Of a stretch of 30,685 nucleotides of DNA, positions 7,321 through 15,372 are shown piece after piece (within the stretch, counting starts at the first letter, position 1; the number at the start of each line of letters is the position of its first letter). Origin of the DNA: UBA8516 sp964434855 (lineage in GTDB: Archaea; Thermoproteota; Nitrososphaeria; Nitrososphaerales; Nitrosopumilaceae); NCBI GenBank assembly GCA_964434855.1, contig CAYSWR010000012.1:1-30685 (forward strand). The letters are read 5' to 3'. Position numbers and translations under genes: made by a program. The notes beneath the pieces were generated by a model. That model did not search any database and was not told the DNA's origin. It was given only the letters and a program-made list of their open reading frames with translations.

Positions 7321-8243
7321 TCTCGTCTTACACTGTTGGAATTTATCCACGATCAGAAGAGCTCATAGAAGCTACACGTAAAAATTCAAAAAATCTTTCG
7401 TCATTTTATTTGAGAGAAAAAAAAGAATACATTGCAATACAAAAAAAGGCAAAGTTAGGTTATGTTTGCGATCCACTTTTAGACTGGGACGATATTTACA
7501 GGCCATTTTCTAAATTAAAATCAGTCAAGCTTGCTGCATTAAACAGAATCTATGAGACAAATACCTTCTACAGGAGACTTTCTTTTGATGGTCCTTTAGA
7601 TGATGCTGGAAATATTGTAAAATCCAGCCTGGCCATTTCTTTGTTGCCAAAAAATAGAACAGTCTGCTTAGCAGATCCGTACACAATTGCAGATGTTCAT
7701 CTCAGTGCAAAATACACGAAAAGAGAGGAATTCACACTAGCAATAGCAAAGATGCTTAGAAAAGAGATAGACACCTTGGTCAAGTCTGGTTTTGAATTAG
7801 TTCAACTTGTAGCACCTTCTGTTGCATACAACGAAAAAGTTGATTTTGGCATAGTAAAGAATGCACTAGAAATAATTACACGTGGTCTAAAGGCAAAAAC
7901 AATTCTGCACTTTTATTTTGGAGACGTATCAAAGAAAATCGAGAAGCTTTTGGACATGCCTGTTTCAGGCCTTGGCTTTGACACAATGTTAACACCCATA
8001 TCATCAATCAAAAAACACAGCTTTTCCGGAAAATCACTTGCAGTTGGAATTGTAAATTCCTACAACACAAAACTTGAAGACAAACAAGATTGTATAACAG
8101 AGTTAAACAGTATAATATCAAAGACAAAGCCGGATGAAGCATTTGTTACAACAAGCTTTGATCTTCAGTATCTTCCAAAGGATTTTGCAGTTAGAAAGAT
8201 ATTGAGGCTTGGAGAAATTGCGAGCGGAGTAAGAAGTGCATAA
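7317..8243 (+). CDS. MetE-like barrel without zinc ligands (N-terminal half homologue)
   Basis: A 308-residue relative of cobalamin-independent methionine synthase. The fold pattern follows MetE: YPRSEEL near the start, LADPYTIAD at 118-126, and repeated barrel strands. The catalytic landmarks are missing. Where the active half has QIDEPA this protein has VQLVAPS (162-168). Where it has the zinc-binding H-x-C this has LHFYFGD (197-203), and no NPDCG motif follows. It therefore cannot be a stand-alone zinc methyltransferase and probably plays the part of the non-catalytic MetE barrel, perhaps holding the methyl donor. It starts with TTG overlapping the MetF-like stop and overlaps the catalytic gene by eight bases, so translation is probably coupled. 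Partnership is inferred. Confidence 0.7.
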   Translation: MISSYTVGIYPRSEELIEATRKNSKNLSSFYLREKKEYIAIQKKAKLGYVCDPLLDWDDIYRPFSKLKSVKLAALNRIYETNTFYRRLSFDGPLDDAGNIVKSSLAISLLPKNRTVCLADPYTIADVHLSAKYTKREEFTLAIAKMLRKEIDTLVKSGFELVQLVAPSVAYNEKVDFGIVKNALEIITRGLKAKTILHFYFGDVSKKIEKLLDMPVSGLGFDTMLTPISSIKKHSFSGKSLAVGIVNSYNTKLEDKQDCITELNSIISKTKPDEAFVTTSFDLQYLPKDFAVRKILRLGEIASGVRSA

Positions 8244-9249
8244 ATATTTTCCAACTCAAGAAATAGGAAGCCTGAAAAAACCAGCGTGGCTTTTGAATGT
8301 AGTAAAAAACCCCGATATTTCAAAAGAGGACAAGTCAAGGGCCAGAAACGATGCTGCTTTACTGAACATAAAAACGCTAGAAGACATAGGACTAGACATA
8401 ATCTATGATGGTGAGGTAAGACGCGTTGAGATGTATGAAGAGCCTGTCAGACATATCAAAGGATTCGAGTTTGCAGGACGGGTCAGATCATGGGACAACA
8501 AATACTATAACAAAGCTAGAATCACAGGAGAAATTTCTTATCAGCAAAACTTCCATGCTGAAGAATTTAAATTCATAAGAGAAAATGCACGACATGATAT
8601 CAAAGTTCCAGTGACAGGCGCCTACACATTAGCTGACTGGTCATACGATGAACACTACAAATCAAAAGAAGAACTTGTGCTTGCGTTGGCAAGAAATGTA
8701 GTAAGACCACTTGTAAAAGATTTGGTTAAGCTTGGAGCAAAAATTATTCAGATTGACGAACCTGCTGCTACATCACATCCATCCGAGATGAATATCTTTC
8801 GTCAATCAGTAAATGAATCTGTGAAGGGAATAAATGCAAAAGTTGTAGTGCATGCGTGTTTTTCAGGAAACGATTACGAAACATTAGCACCGCAGATGTC
8901 TGAGATAAAAGCTCAACAATACACATTAGAATTTGCAAATCGTGATTCATGGAATTTGGGAGTAAATGACAAAGAAAGAACGGGATACCATGTGCTTAAG
9001 CTGTTCAAAGAATATGGCTACAAAGGGGAGATTGGAATTGGCGTCACCGATGTTCATGTTGACAAGATAGAAACACCAAAGCTTGTACGAGACAGGATAC
9101 TCTATTCTGCAAAAGCATTAGGCGATCCTGCCAAAGTTTATGTCAACCCAGACTGTGGCCTTAGAACAAGATCAAGAACTGTTGCATTTGAGAAGATCAA
9201 GGCAATGGTTGAAGGCGCAGAGCTTGCAAGACAGGCAATGGGTAATTAG
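8236..9249 (+). CDS. metE: MetE catalytic domain (cobalamin-independent-type methionine synthase)
   Basis: Transfers a methyl group to homocysteine, making methionine in the cytoplasm. The 337 residues correspond to the C-terminal half of full-length MetE. The zinc ligands are H206 and C208 (VVHACF), E232 (TLEFANRDS) and C307 (NPDCGLRTRS). QIDEPA at 172-177 carries the conserved Asp for homocysteine binding. The start is GTG with GGAG six bases upstream, inside the end of the previous gene. Family knowledge: archaeal short MetE proteins often lack the N-terminal half and may take the methyl group from a corrinoid protein rather than a folate. Here the MetF-like gene and a degenerate first barrel lie in the same operon, which leaves the donor open. 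Confidence 0.87.
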   Translation: MHKYFPTQEIGSLKKPAWLLNVVKNPDISKEDKSRARNDAALLNIKTLEDIGLDIIYDGEVRRVEMYEEPVRHIKGFEFAGRVRSWDNKYYNKARITGEISYQQNFHAEEFKFIRENARHDIKVPVTGAYTLADWSYDEHYKSKEELVLALARNVVRPLVKDLVKLGAKIIQIDEPAATSHPSEMNIFRQSVNESVKGINAKVVVHACFSGNDYETLAPQMSEIKAQQYTLEFANRDSWNLGVNDKERTGYHVLKLFKEYGYKGEIGIGVTDVHVDKIETPKLVRDRILYSAKALGDPAKVYVNPDCGLRTRSRTVAFEKIKAMVEGAELARQAMGN

Positions 9250-9304
9250 ATAAATTCTAACTTAAATTCAGACTCTACATTAAAATTCAGCAACCAATTC
9301 TGAT

Positions 9305-10360
9305 TTGTTGTCTTTGAGACGTACTGTTATCATAGTAAATCTTGTCGTCTTGCTCGCATTAGGCATGACTGCACAAGTTTCAAGTGCAGATGTATGGATT
9401 CCAGATAATCAAATTGGCTCGTATTTTGATGGCGATGGAGTTTACACGGTGATTGGAGCAGTCAAGAATTCAGAAAATTATCCAATAATTCCTACAATAG
9501 AAATCAAAATAACAGATGATGATAAAATAATTTCAGAATCTTATACTTTACCAGTTGCAAATCCAGCTAAAGACATACCATTCAAGTTAAAGTTTGCACA
9601 GGTATCAAGCGAAAATCCAATTCTTGAAAAACCACAAGTTACATTTGTTTCAGGTCCTAGTGATTACACAAACATCGAAGTTGTTTACGATTCTAATCTT
9701 ATCAAACATCAAGATGGTCACACTTCAGGTTTTATAGTAAATAACGGAAATTTCACCGTATATGGAATCAAAGTGTATGCGTTGATTCATGGAAAAGATA
9801 ACAAGTTTATCGATGTTGGAAAAAGTGTAGAGACCATGGAAGAACTTGAGCCCGGAGAGAGAAAAGAATTTTCTATTTATCCAGATCCATCATTTGCAAC
9901 ACAGGTAAATTACTACAGCTGTTTTGTTATTGGTGATGATATGGTAATTCCAACTTTTGTTATAAGAGATGATAAAAGATTTGATTTTAGATACAAGACA
10001 GAAGGATATTTAACTGATATAGAATTTGATAACGAAAAAGACACCTTAATGTTATTTGCAAGAAATCCATGGCCAATGAAATCTTTTGCAAATATTGAAT
10101 TCCCTATGGAGTCAGAGTCACAAAAATTTGTTGTATATCAAGAAGGCAAAAAAATTGAATCAATACAAAGTAGAGACGAACAGAACACATGGCATATTGT
10201 ATTTGATTTAGAGCCACAATCTAGCAAGCAGATAACTATTTCTGGATTTAAGAGCGATAAAAAATCAGAGAGTGGCTTTAACGCATATTATTTACTTGGC
10301 ATCATACCTGCTGGTGCCATAATTGCTGGAATTTTTGTTAAAAAGAAGAGACATCACTAA
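9305..10360 (+). CDS. Exported, C-terminally anchored protein of unknown function
   Basis: I do not recognise a specific function. The 351 residues begin with a signal peptide (basic RR at 5-6, a hydrophobic run from 8 to 20, likely cleavage near A28). A mostly beta-rich extracellular part follows, with a pattern like repeated immunoglobulin-like or FxLYD-like domains: a GAVKNSENYPI stretch near residue 51 and a second similar stretch FIVNNGNFTVYGIKV near 143. A single membrane segment at about 325-342 follows, then a basic KKKRHH tail that would stay inside. The protein would therefore sit on the outer face of the membrane. The start is taken as TTG at 9305, with two other in-frame TTG codons within nine bases. 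It follows the MetE gene by 55 bases, and its own promoter is possible. Confidence 0.65.
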   Translation: MLSLRRTVIIVNLVVLLALGMTAQVSSADVWIPDNQIGSYFDGDGVYTVIGAVKNSENYPIIPTIEIKITDDDKIISESYTLPVANPAKDIPFKLKFAQVSSENPILEKPQVTFVSGPSDYTNIEVVYDSNLIKHQDGHTSGFIVNNGNFTVYGIKVYALIHGKDNKFIDVGKSVETMEELEPGERKEFSIYPDPSFATQVNYYSCFVIGDDMVIPTFVIRDDKRFDFRYKTEGYLTDIEFDNEKDTLMLFARNPWPMKSFANIEFPMESESQKFVVYQEGKKIESIQSRDEQNTWHIVFDLEPQSSKQITISGFKSDKKSESGFNAYYLLGIIPAGAIIAGIFVKKKRHH

Positions 10361-10398
10361 TCTTGTGAGGCGGTGTAAAGAAATAACAAGACTCTTGA

Positions 10399-11157
10399 TT
10401 AGGCCAAGCCCCATCTTGACATTACTTTTCTTTCAATCTTTTTGAAAACAAATCCATCAATCAAGATTCCCATTATCATTATTACAAGCATAATGGCAAT
10501 TACTTGTGAGATATCGTTTAGTTCTCGCCCAACATTTAGTAAAAATCCTAATCCCAAAAATGAAAAAATTATTTCTGCACCTATCACACCACGCCATGCA
10601 AATGCCCAACCCTGTTTGAAACCAGAAATTAAATATGGAAATGCTGCCGGTAGCATGACGTTTGTGATTAGCTGTACACCGCTTGCGCCCATGTTTCTTG
10701 CTGCTGCAATGTATGATGGTGGAACGTTTTTCATTCCAGAGTAAGTGTTAATGGTTACGGCAAATAAGGAACTTGCTACTGTAACAAAGATTATTCCAGC
10801 GTCGCTTAGTCCAAACCACAAAAATGCCATCGGGACCCATGCAACTGATGGGATTGATTGCAATCCAAGAACTAGAGAACCAATAGTTTGGTTTACAGAC
10901 TCGATTCTGGCCATAAATACTCCTAGTGTTATGCCACCAGCTATGGAAATTGTAAGTCCAACAATTAATCTCCACATGCTAGTTGCTATTCCAAGAAACA
11001 AACTGCCATCAGCTGCACCATATGCTAGAACTTCTGCAACCTGGAGAGGTGATGGAAATATGTTTTCAGACCATATGTTCAGTGAGAAGATAATTTGCCA
11101 AACTAGAATTATTCCAACATAGAATACGATTCTTTTTGCAGTTATTCTTCCTTTCAT
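10399..11157 (-). CDS. ABC transporter permease, nitrate/sulfonate/taurine type
   Basis: The membrane component of an importer, 252 residues with about six hydrophobic segments. The cytoplasmic coupling (EAA) loop reads NMGASGVQLITNVMLP (about residues 155-170), followed by GFKQGWAFAWRGVIGAE. Both are typical of the SsuC/TauC/NrtB family. Its ATG overlaps the ATPase stop by four bases (ATGA), so the two are translationally coupled. It is the last gene of a three-gene minus-strand operon. The substrate cannot be told from the permease; this family carries nitrate, sulfonates, taurine, or thiamine precursors. Confidence 0.88.
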   Translation of the reverse strand: MKGRITAKRIVFYVGIILVWQIIFSLNIWSENIFPSPLQVAEVLAYGAADGSLFLGIATSMWRLIVGLTISIAGGITLGVFMARIESVNQTIGSLVLGLQSIPSVAWVPMAFLWFGLSDAGIIFVTVASSLFAVTINTYSGMKNVPPSYIAAARNMGASGVQLITNVMLPAAFPYLISGFKQGWAFAWRGVIGAEIIFSFLGLGFLLNVGRELNDISQVIAIMLVIMIMGILIDGFVFKKIERKVMSRWGLA

Positions 11158-11933
11158 TCCTCAAACTCCCTTTTGATCTGGGCTTTTACTTCAGTTCTCA
11201 ATTCAGCAAGAATATCTTGCTGATACTTTACTAGGTTCTGGTCTTCTGCTAGTCTTGGCCTGCGATAGTCTATTACAAATTCTTTTTTTATCTTTGAAGG
11301 TCTGTTTTTTAATACAATTACGCGATTTCCAAGTATTACAGATTCTACAATGCTGTGTGTCACAAAAAGTATGGTCTTCTTTGTTCTTTCCCAGATCAAT
11401 TGCAATTCTACCAGCAAGAGATCTCTGGTTTGTGCGTCTAAAGAAGCAAATGGTTCATCCATTAGAAGGATTTCTGGATCCATGACAAGTGCTCGTGCTA
11501 TTGCAACTCTTTGCTTCATTCCGGTCGAGAGTTGATAGGTATATGAATTTGCAAACTTGGTTAGCTGCATCATGTCTAGGTATCTTTGCGATATTTGTGC
11601 GCGTTCATTTTTTGGAATTCCTGCAATCTTTAGTCCAAACTCTACGTTATCAACCACCTTGAGCCAAGGAAAGAGTGCGCCTTCCTGAAAGACCATCGTT
11701 CTATCAGGGCCTGGCGTGGTTATTGCTTTACCATTAAGTAGAATCTCTCCTGAATCTGGTTTTTCTAGACCAGCTATAATATTCAAAAATGTAGATTTGC
11801 CACATCCGGAGGGTCCAACAATACATACAAAGTCTCCTTCGTCAACCTTTAGATTGATTCCATCTAACGCAACAACAGGATTACCATTATGATCAAATCG
11901 TTTTACAATGTTTCTTGCTTCGAGTTTTGTCAT
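11154..11933 (-). CDS. ABC transporter ATPase, SsuB/TauB type
   Basis: Powers the importer from the cytoplasmic side. 259 residues with Walker A GPSGCGKST (about 39-47), signature LSTGMKQRVAIARAL (about 135-149), Walker B ILLMDEPF (about 154-161), and a switch His in FVTHS near 195. The signature motif has LSTG in place of the usual LSGG. The length and the FQEGALFPWLKV Q-loop are normal for the family. It starts one base after the binding-protein stop codon and overlaps the permease start. Confidence 0.92.
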   Translation of the reverse strand: MTKLEARNIVKRFDHNGNPVVALDGINLKVDEGDFVCIVGPSGCGKSTFLNIIAGLEKPDSGEILLNGKAITTPGPDRTMVFQEGALFPWLKVVDNVEFGLKIAGIPKNERAQISQRYLDMMQLTKFANSYTYQLSTGMKQRVAIARALVMDPEILLMDEPFASLDAQTRDLLLVELQLIWERTKKTILFVTHSIVESVILGNRVIVLKNRPSKIKKEFVIDYRRPRLAEDQNLVKYQQDILAELRTEVKAQIKREFEE

Positions 11934-11934
11934 A

Positions 11935-12960
11935 TTATGAGATAATCTCCTTTTTTATAGAATTCAATGGTTCTGTGTAAAATATTCCTTCCAAACTATA
12001 ACCTTCCCTTCCAAGATAGCCAAGAGTGTTTGCTCTCTCAGCAAATGAGTAAATAGATGATTCTATTGGATCATATGTTATTTGCAGGTTTGAGAATGCC
12101 TCATGAAGTAATTCTGGATGAAGTGTTTTTCCGGTGGTTTTCTTTAGAAAATCATTGTAAATAATTTCAGTTTTATCACGATGTTCGTTTATCCAGTCAG
12201 ATGTTTGTACATGTGCATCCACCCATTTTTGAACAACATCAGGATGTTTTTCTAAAAATTCAGATCTTACAATCAAAACAGCAGATGAAAATTTTTGATC
12301 AGGCCACAGATCTTTTTCTTGAAATAGTCTTATTCCGCCAAGTTGTTGCACTAGTCTAGTTGCCCATGGCTCTGGCACCCAAGCAGCGTCAAGCTCACCT
12401 TTTGAAAAAAGTGTAAAAATATCAGGATTTACTACATTGATAACATAAACAGTTCCCCCTTTTTCAGCTGGCTTTAGATTATTTTGATACAGAAAACTTC
12501 TTAGCGATACATCCTGTGTATTTCCTATTTGTGGAGCAGCAATTCGTTTACCAGAAAAATCAACAGGCGATTTTATACTAGAATTAGGATGTACGATAAA
12601 ACTTACACCGCCACTTGCGGCACCAGCTAGTATCTTCAAAGCTTTTCCATCAGACTTTAGAAATCCGTTGATCGCAGGACCTGGTCCTATATATGCAATA
12701 TCAATTTCGTTTGCAAACATTGCTTCTATTACTTGGGGACCAGAGTCAAAAAGTCGTGTTTTTATTGTTGTTTGATTTCCAAGTTTTTCTGAAAATATTT
12801 CTCTTTCCATTCCTACGATAGCAATTGAATGCCCGATATTTGGAAAGAATGCCACTCTGACCATGTTTTCTTGTTCATGATTTGTTGATTGTGTGCCAAG
12901 TATGATTACAGCAATGGCTATAGCTATGCCCGCTATTACACCACCAAGAATGATTTTCAT
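11935..12960 (-). CDS. ABC transporter substrate-binding protein, NMT1/SsuA-like
   Basis: Captures the substrate outside the cell. 341 residues with a long N-terminal hydrophobic segment (about 3-23) but no cysteine at its end, so it is probably anchored by an uncleaved helix or released, not a lipoprotein. The mature part shows the family pattern: FFPNIGHSIAIVGMERE near the start, ANEIDIAYIGPGPAI (about 88-102), then a segment ending in AAWVPEPWATRL (about 203-214). These fit the NMT1/SsuA/TauA type II binding proteins. The ligand is not predictable from sequence alone; nitrate, a sulfonate, taurine or a thiamine pyrimidine are all possible. It is the first gene of the operon, diverges from argG across 157 bases, and has a palindrome at the start codon. 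Confidence 0.85.
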   Translation of the reverse strand: MKIILGGVIAGIAIAIAVIILGTQSTNHEQENMVRVAFFPNIGHSIAIVGMEREIFSEKLGNQTTIKTRLFDSGPQVIEAMFANEIDIAYIGPGPAINGFLKSDGKALKILAGAASGGVSFIVHPNSSIKSPVDFSGKRIAAPQIGNTQDVSLRSFLYQNNLKPAEKGGTVYVINVVNPDIFTLFSKGELDAAWVPEPWATRLVQQLGGIRLFQEKDLWPDQKFSSAVLIVRSEFLEKHPDVVQKWVDAHVQTSDWINEHRDKTEIIYNDFLKKTTGKTLHPELLHEAFSNLQITYDPIESSIYSFAERANTLGYLGREGYSLEGIFYTEPLNSIKKEIIS

Positions 12961-12974
12961 ATAACGGTGTTATA
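12960..12974. promoter_or_regulatory. Palindrome at the binding-protein start codon
   Basis: A six-base inverted repeat TATAAC-GGT-GTTATA begins on the first base of the start codon of the ABC binding-protein gene and extends upstream, over the predicted transcription start. The position suits a repressor operator for the transporter; the regulator is unknown. Confidence 0.42.
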
Positions 12975-12981
12975 ATAATGC

Positions 12982-12992
12982 GGTTAAATAGT
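12982..12992 (-). promoter_or_regulatory. TATA box of the ABC transporter operon
   Basis: On the minus strand CTATTTAAC is centred about 27 bases before the ATG at 12960, predicting a leaderless transcript. Confidence 0.45.
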
Positions 12993-13117
12993 GTTCGAAT
13001 TTTAGCTCAAGCTACTTTGTGTTTTTAAGAGTTGAATTTTTAATTTTTAAGATCACAAAATGAAAAACACAAAGAACACAAAAGATAAATGCGAAAATTA
13101 AATCACAGAAAACCTCA

Positions 13118-14305
13118 ATGAAAGAAAAAGCAGTTTTAGCTTTCTCTGGTGGATTAGACACTTCTGTAGTTGTGAAATATTTACAAAAAGAACACAACTT
13201 GGATGTTGTCACTGTCACGGTTGACGTTGGACAAGGGGATGATCAAAAAAAGATTGCTGCAAAAGCGAAGAGGCTGGGGGTTGTAAAACATTACAATTTG
13301 GATGCGCGTGAAGAATTTGTTCATGATTTTATTTTTCCTTCAATCAAGGCAAATGCACTTTATCAAAAAAAATACTGTCTTGCAACAGCACTAGCAAGGC
13401 CATTAATTGCACAAAAAGTAGTAGAGATTGCTAAAAAAGAAAATGCAAAGGCGCTTGCACATGGTTGCACTGGCAAAGGAAATGATCAAGTAAGGTTCGA
13501 TGTAACTATGCGTTCAAGTTCTACTCTTCCTATCATTGCACCTATTCGCGATCTGAATCTAACACGTGATGTAGAATTAAAGTTTGCAAAAAAACATGGC
13601 ATACAAATTGATACTACGGCACAAAAGTTCAGCGTCGATCAGAATTTGTGGGGACGCGCAATAGAAGGCGGAGTGTTAGAAAATGCATACAATGAACCTC
13701 CAGATGACGCATTCATTTGGGTGAAGACTAATAATTTACCTGACAAACCGCAATATCTGGAGATAAAATTCAAAAATGGAATTCCTATTGCTGTAGATGG
13801 CAAAAATCTAAAGCCGATCGAACTTATAGAATACATCAACAAAAAGGCAGGATCTTGCGGTGTTGGTATCGTAGATCACATAGAAGACAGGGTTGTAGGC
13901 ATAAAATCACGCGAAGTCTATGAGACACCTGCAGCAACATGCCTGATTGAGGCACATACTGATCTTGAAAAAATGGTTCTTACAAAACATGAGCTCAAAT
14001 TCAAATCATTAGTTGATGCAGAATGGGCTTGGTTAGCATATTCCGGATTATGGCAAGACCCACTAAAATCAGATTTAGATATGTTTATCAATGCCACACA
14101 AATGAGGGTTAGCGGAACTGTAAAGCTGAAGATGTTCAAAGGAAGTCTAAGAGTTGTTGGAAGGAAATCAGATTATTCATTGTACAGTCATGACTTGGCA
14201 ACATATGGTGCTGGTTCTACCTTTGATCAAACTCTCGCAAAAGGATTTGTCGAGTTGTGGGGAATGCAGTCCACAGAAGCTAATAAATTACTAAAAAAGA
14301 GGTGA
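13118..14305 (+). CDS. argG: Argininosuccinate synthase
   Basis: Joins citrulline and aspartate with ATP to give argininosuccinate, the penultimate step of arginine synthesis. It has the usual full length of 395 residues. The N-type ATP pyrophosphatase loop AFSGGLDTS lies at residues 8-16. HGCTGKGNDQVRF (about 118-130) and the aspartate/citrulline-binding region near FSVDQNLWGR follow. The start ATG gives a family-standard N-terminus. It leads the lysine/arginine cluster. A GAGGTGA over its stop codon serves the following lysW 11 bases on, so at least lysW is co-transcribed. Argininosuccinate lyase is not in the window. Confidence 0.96.
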   Translation: MKEKAVLAFSGGLDTSVVVKYLQKEHNLDVVTVTVDVGQGDDQKKIAAKAKRLGVVKHYNLDAREEFVHDFIFPSIKANALYQKKYCLATALARPLIAQKVVEIAKKENAKALAHGCTGKGNDQVRFDVTMRSSSTLPIIAPIRDLNLTRDVELKFAKKHGIQIDTTAQKFSVDQNLWGRAIEGGVLENAYNEPPDDAFIWVKTNNLPDKPQYLEIKFKNGIPIAVDGKNLKPIELIEYINKKAGSCGVGIVDHIEDRVVGIKSREVYETPAATCLIEAHTDLEKMVLTKHELKFKSLVDAEWAWLAYSGLWQDPLKSDLDMFINATQMRVSGTVKLKMFKGSLRVVGRKSDYSLYSHDLATYGAGSTFDQTLAKGFVELWGMQSTEANKLLKKR

Positions 14306-14316
14306 AAGAGTAAAAA

Positions 14317-14484
14317 ATGAATTGTCCAGAATGTGATGCAAAATTAAATATTCCAGATGATGCAACCGTCGGAGAAATAGTTTCATGCCCTGATTGTGGA
14401 GCAGATTTCGAGATCGCATCAAAAAATGGTTCTACATGCCAACTAAAGCAAGCTGAAAAAGTCGGCGAAGATTGGGGAGAGTAA
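14317..14484 (+). CDS. lysW: Amino-group carrier protein LysW (copy 1, ends in Glu)
   Basis: A 55-residue acidic zinc protein that carries biosynthetic intermediates. The alpha-amino group of aminoadipate or glutamate is bonded to the side-chain carboxyl of its last residue, protecting it through reduction and transamination. Visible features are two zinc knuckles, CPEC (C3, C6) and CPDC (C24, C27), and the conserved C-terminal EDWGE with the required terminal Glu. The start ATG has a Shine-Dalgarno sequence over the argG stop. Its stop codon abuts the ligase ATG at 14485 with no gap. Confidence 0.93.
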   Translation: MNCPECDAKLNIPDDATVGEIVSCPDCGADFEIASKNGSTCQLKQAEKVGEDWGE

Positions 14485-15342
14485 ATGTCAAAACTCCGTA
14501 TCGTGTTTGACAGAGTAAGGTCAGAGGAAAAAATGCTCGAGGAAAAGGCAGTCGAGCTTGGTCATGATACAAAGATGGTTGATGCAAAGATAACGCAGAT
14601 CAATACTGAAAGTAAGAGAACTGATTTTGATTTTGGTGATGTTGTGCTTGAAAGATGCGTCAGCTATTTTCGTGGTCTCCACTTTACTGCATGTCTAGAG
14701 TTTCTTGACGTTCCAGTCATAAACAAATTTGAAGTGGCTAACAATTGTGGAAACAAAATGATTACATCACTTTTGTTAAAAAAACACAACGTACCCACAC
14801 CCAAAACCTACTTCTCATTCTCATCTGAGACAGCACTTGAGAACCTTGAGAAGATAGGATACCCAATGGTTATCAAACCAGTGGTTGGAAGCTGGGGAAG
14901 GGGAGTCATGGCTCTAAAAGACAGGGATACCGCAGATGCGATAATCGAAGTAAGAGAACTTAATGATGGTCCACTAGACCGGATCTATTATTTACAAGAA
15001 ATGGTAAAGCGACCACCACGTGACATACGAGCAATAGCTGTAGGAGATCAAGTCATAGCTGCAATGTATCGAACTTCGACTGGAGGTTTTAAGACAAACA
15101 TAGCACTTGGAGCAGAACCCGTATCTTGTGAAATAACAAAAGAGCTTGAAGACATTTGTCTTAAAGCGTCAAAGGCAGTGGGAGGAGGAATACTTGGAGT
15201 TGATTTAATGGAAGATGAAAAACGCGGATTGGTTGTGCATGAAGTGAACAACACTGTAGAGTTCAAAGGCTTGGCAAAAGTAGCAAAAAAGAATATTCCC
15301 AAAGAGATGATTGATTTTGCTGTCAACTCAGCTATAAGATAA
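14485..15342 (+). CDS. LysW ligase LysX/ArgX, copy 1
   Basis: An ATP-grasp enzyme that attaches an amino acid to LysW. 285 residues, the family's usual length. Features: an N-terminal ILYDR-like strand (IVFDRVRSEEKML), PMVIKPVVGSWGRGV at about 130-144 holding the ATP-binding Lys and the glycine loop, RDIRAIAVGD near 176, and the metal-binding GVDLMED and EVNNTVEFKG near the end. It differs from copy 2 by an extra Gly in GSWGRGV and by a TGGFKTN substrate-loop segment where copy 2 has DDQWKTN. Its place directly behind argG and the Glu-ending LysW suggests the glutamate (ArgX) role, but this is inferred from position. Confidence 0.85.
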   Translation: MSKLRIVFDRVRSEEKMLEEKAVELGHDTKMVDAKITQINTESKRTDFDFGDVVLERCVSYFRGLHFTACLEFLDVPVINKFEVANNCGNKMITSLLLKKHNVPTPKTYFSFSSETALENLEKIGYPMVIKPVVGSWGRGVMALKDRDTADAIIEVRELNDGPLDRIYYLQEMVKRPPRDIRAIAVGDQVIAAMYRTSTGGFKTNIALGAEPVSCEITKELEDICLKASKAVGGGILGVDLMEDEKRGLVVHEVNNTVEFKGLAKVAKKNIPKEMIDFAVNSAIR

Positions 15343-15372
15343 ATTATACTATGTTATGCTAGATGAATATCA

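Noticed and set aside
10361..10398. An inverted repeat TCTTGT...ACAAGA between convergent genes as a terminator hairpin
   Set aside because: The stem is only six pairs with a loop of about 19 bases and no following T tract in either direction.
10745..11122. A 125-residue open frame antisense to the ABC permease
   Set aside because: It is a shadow of the permease gene, with no start signal and no family features.
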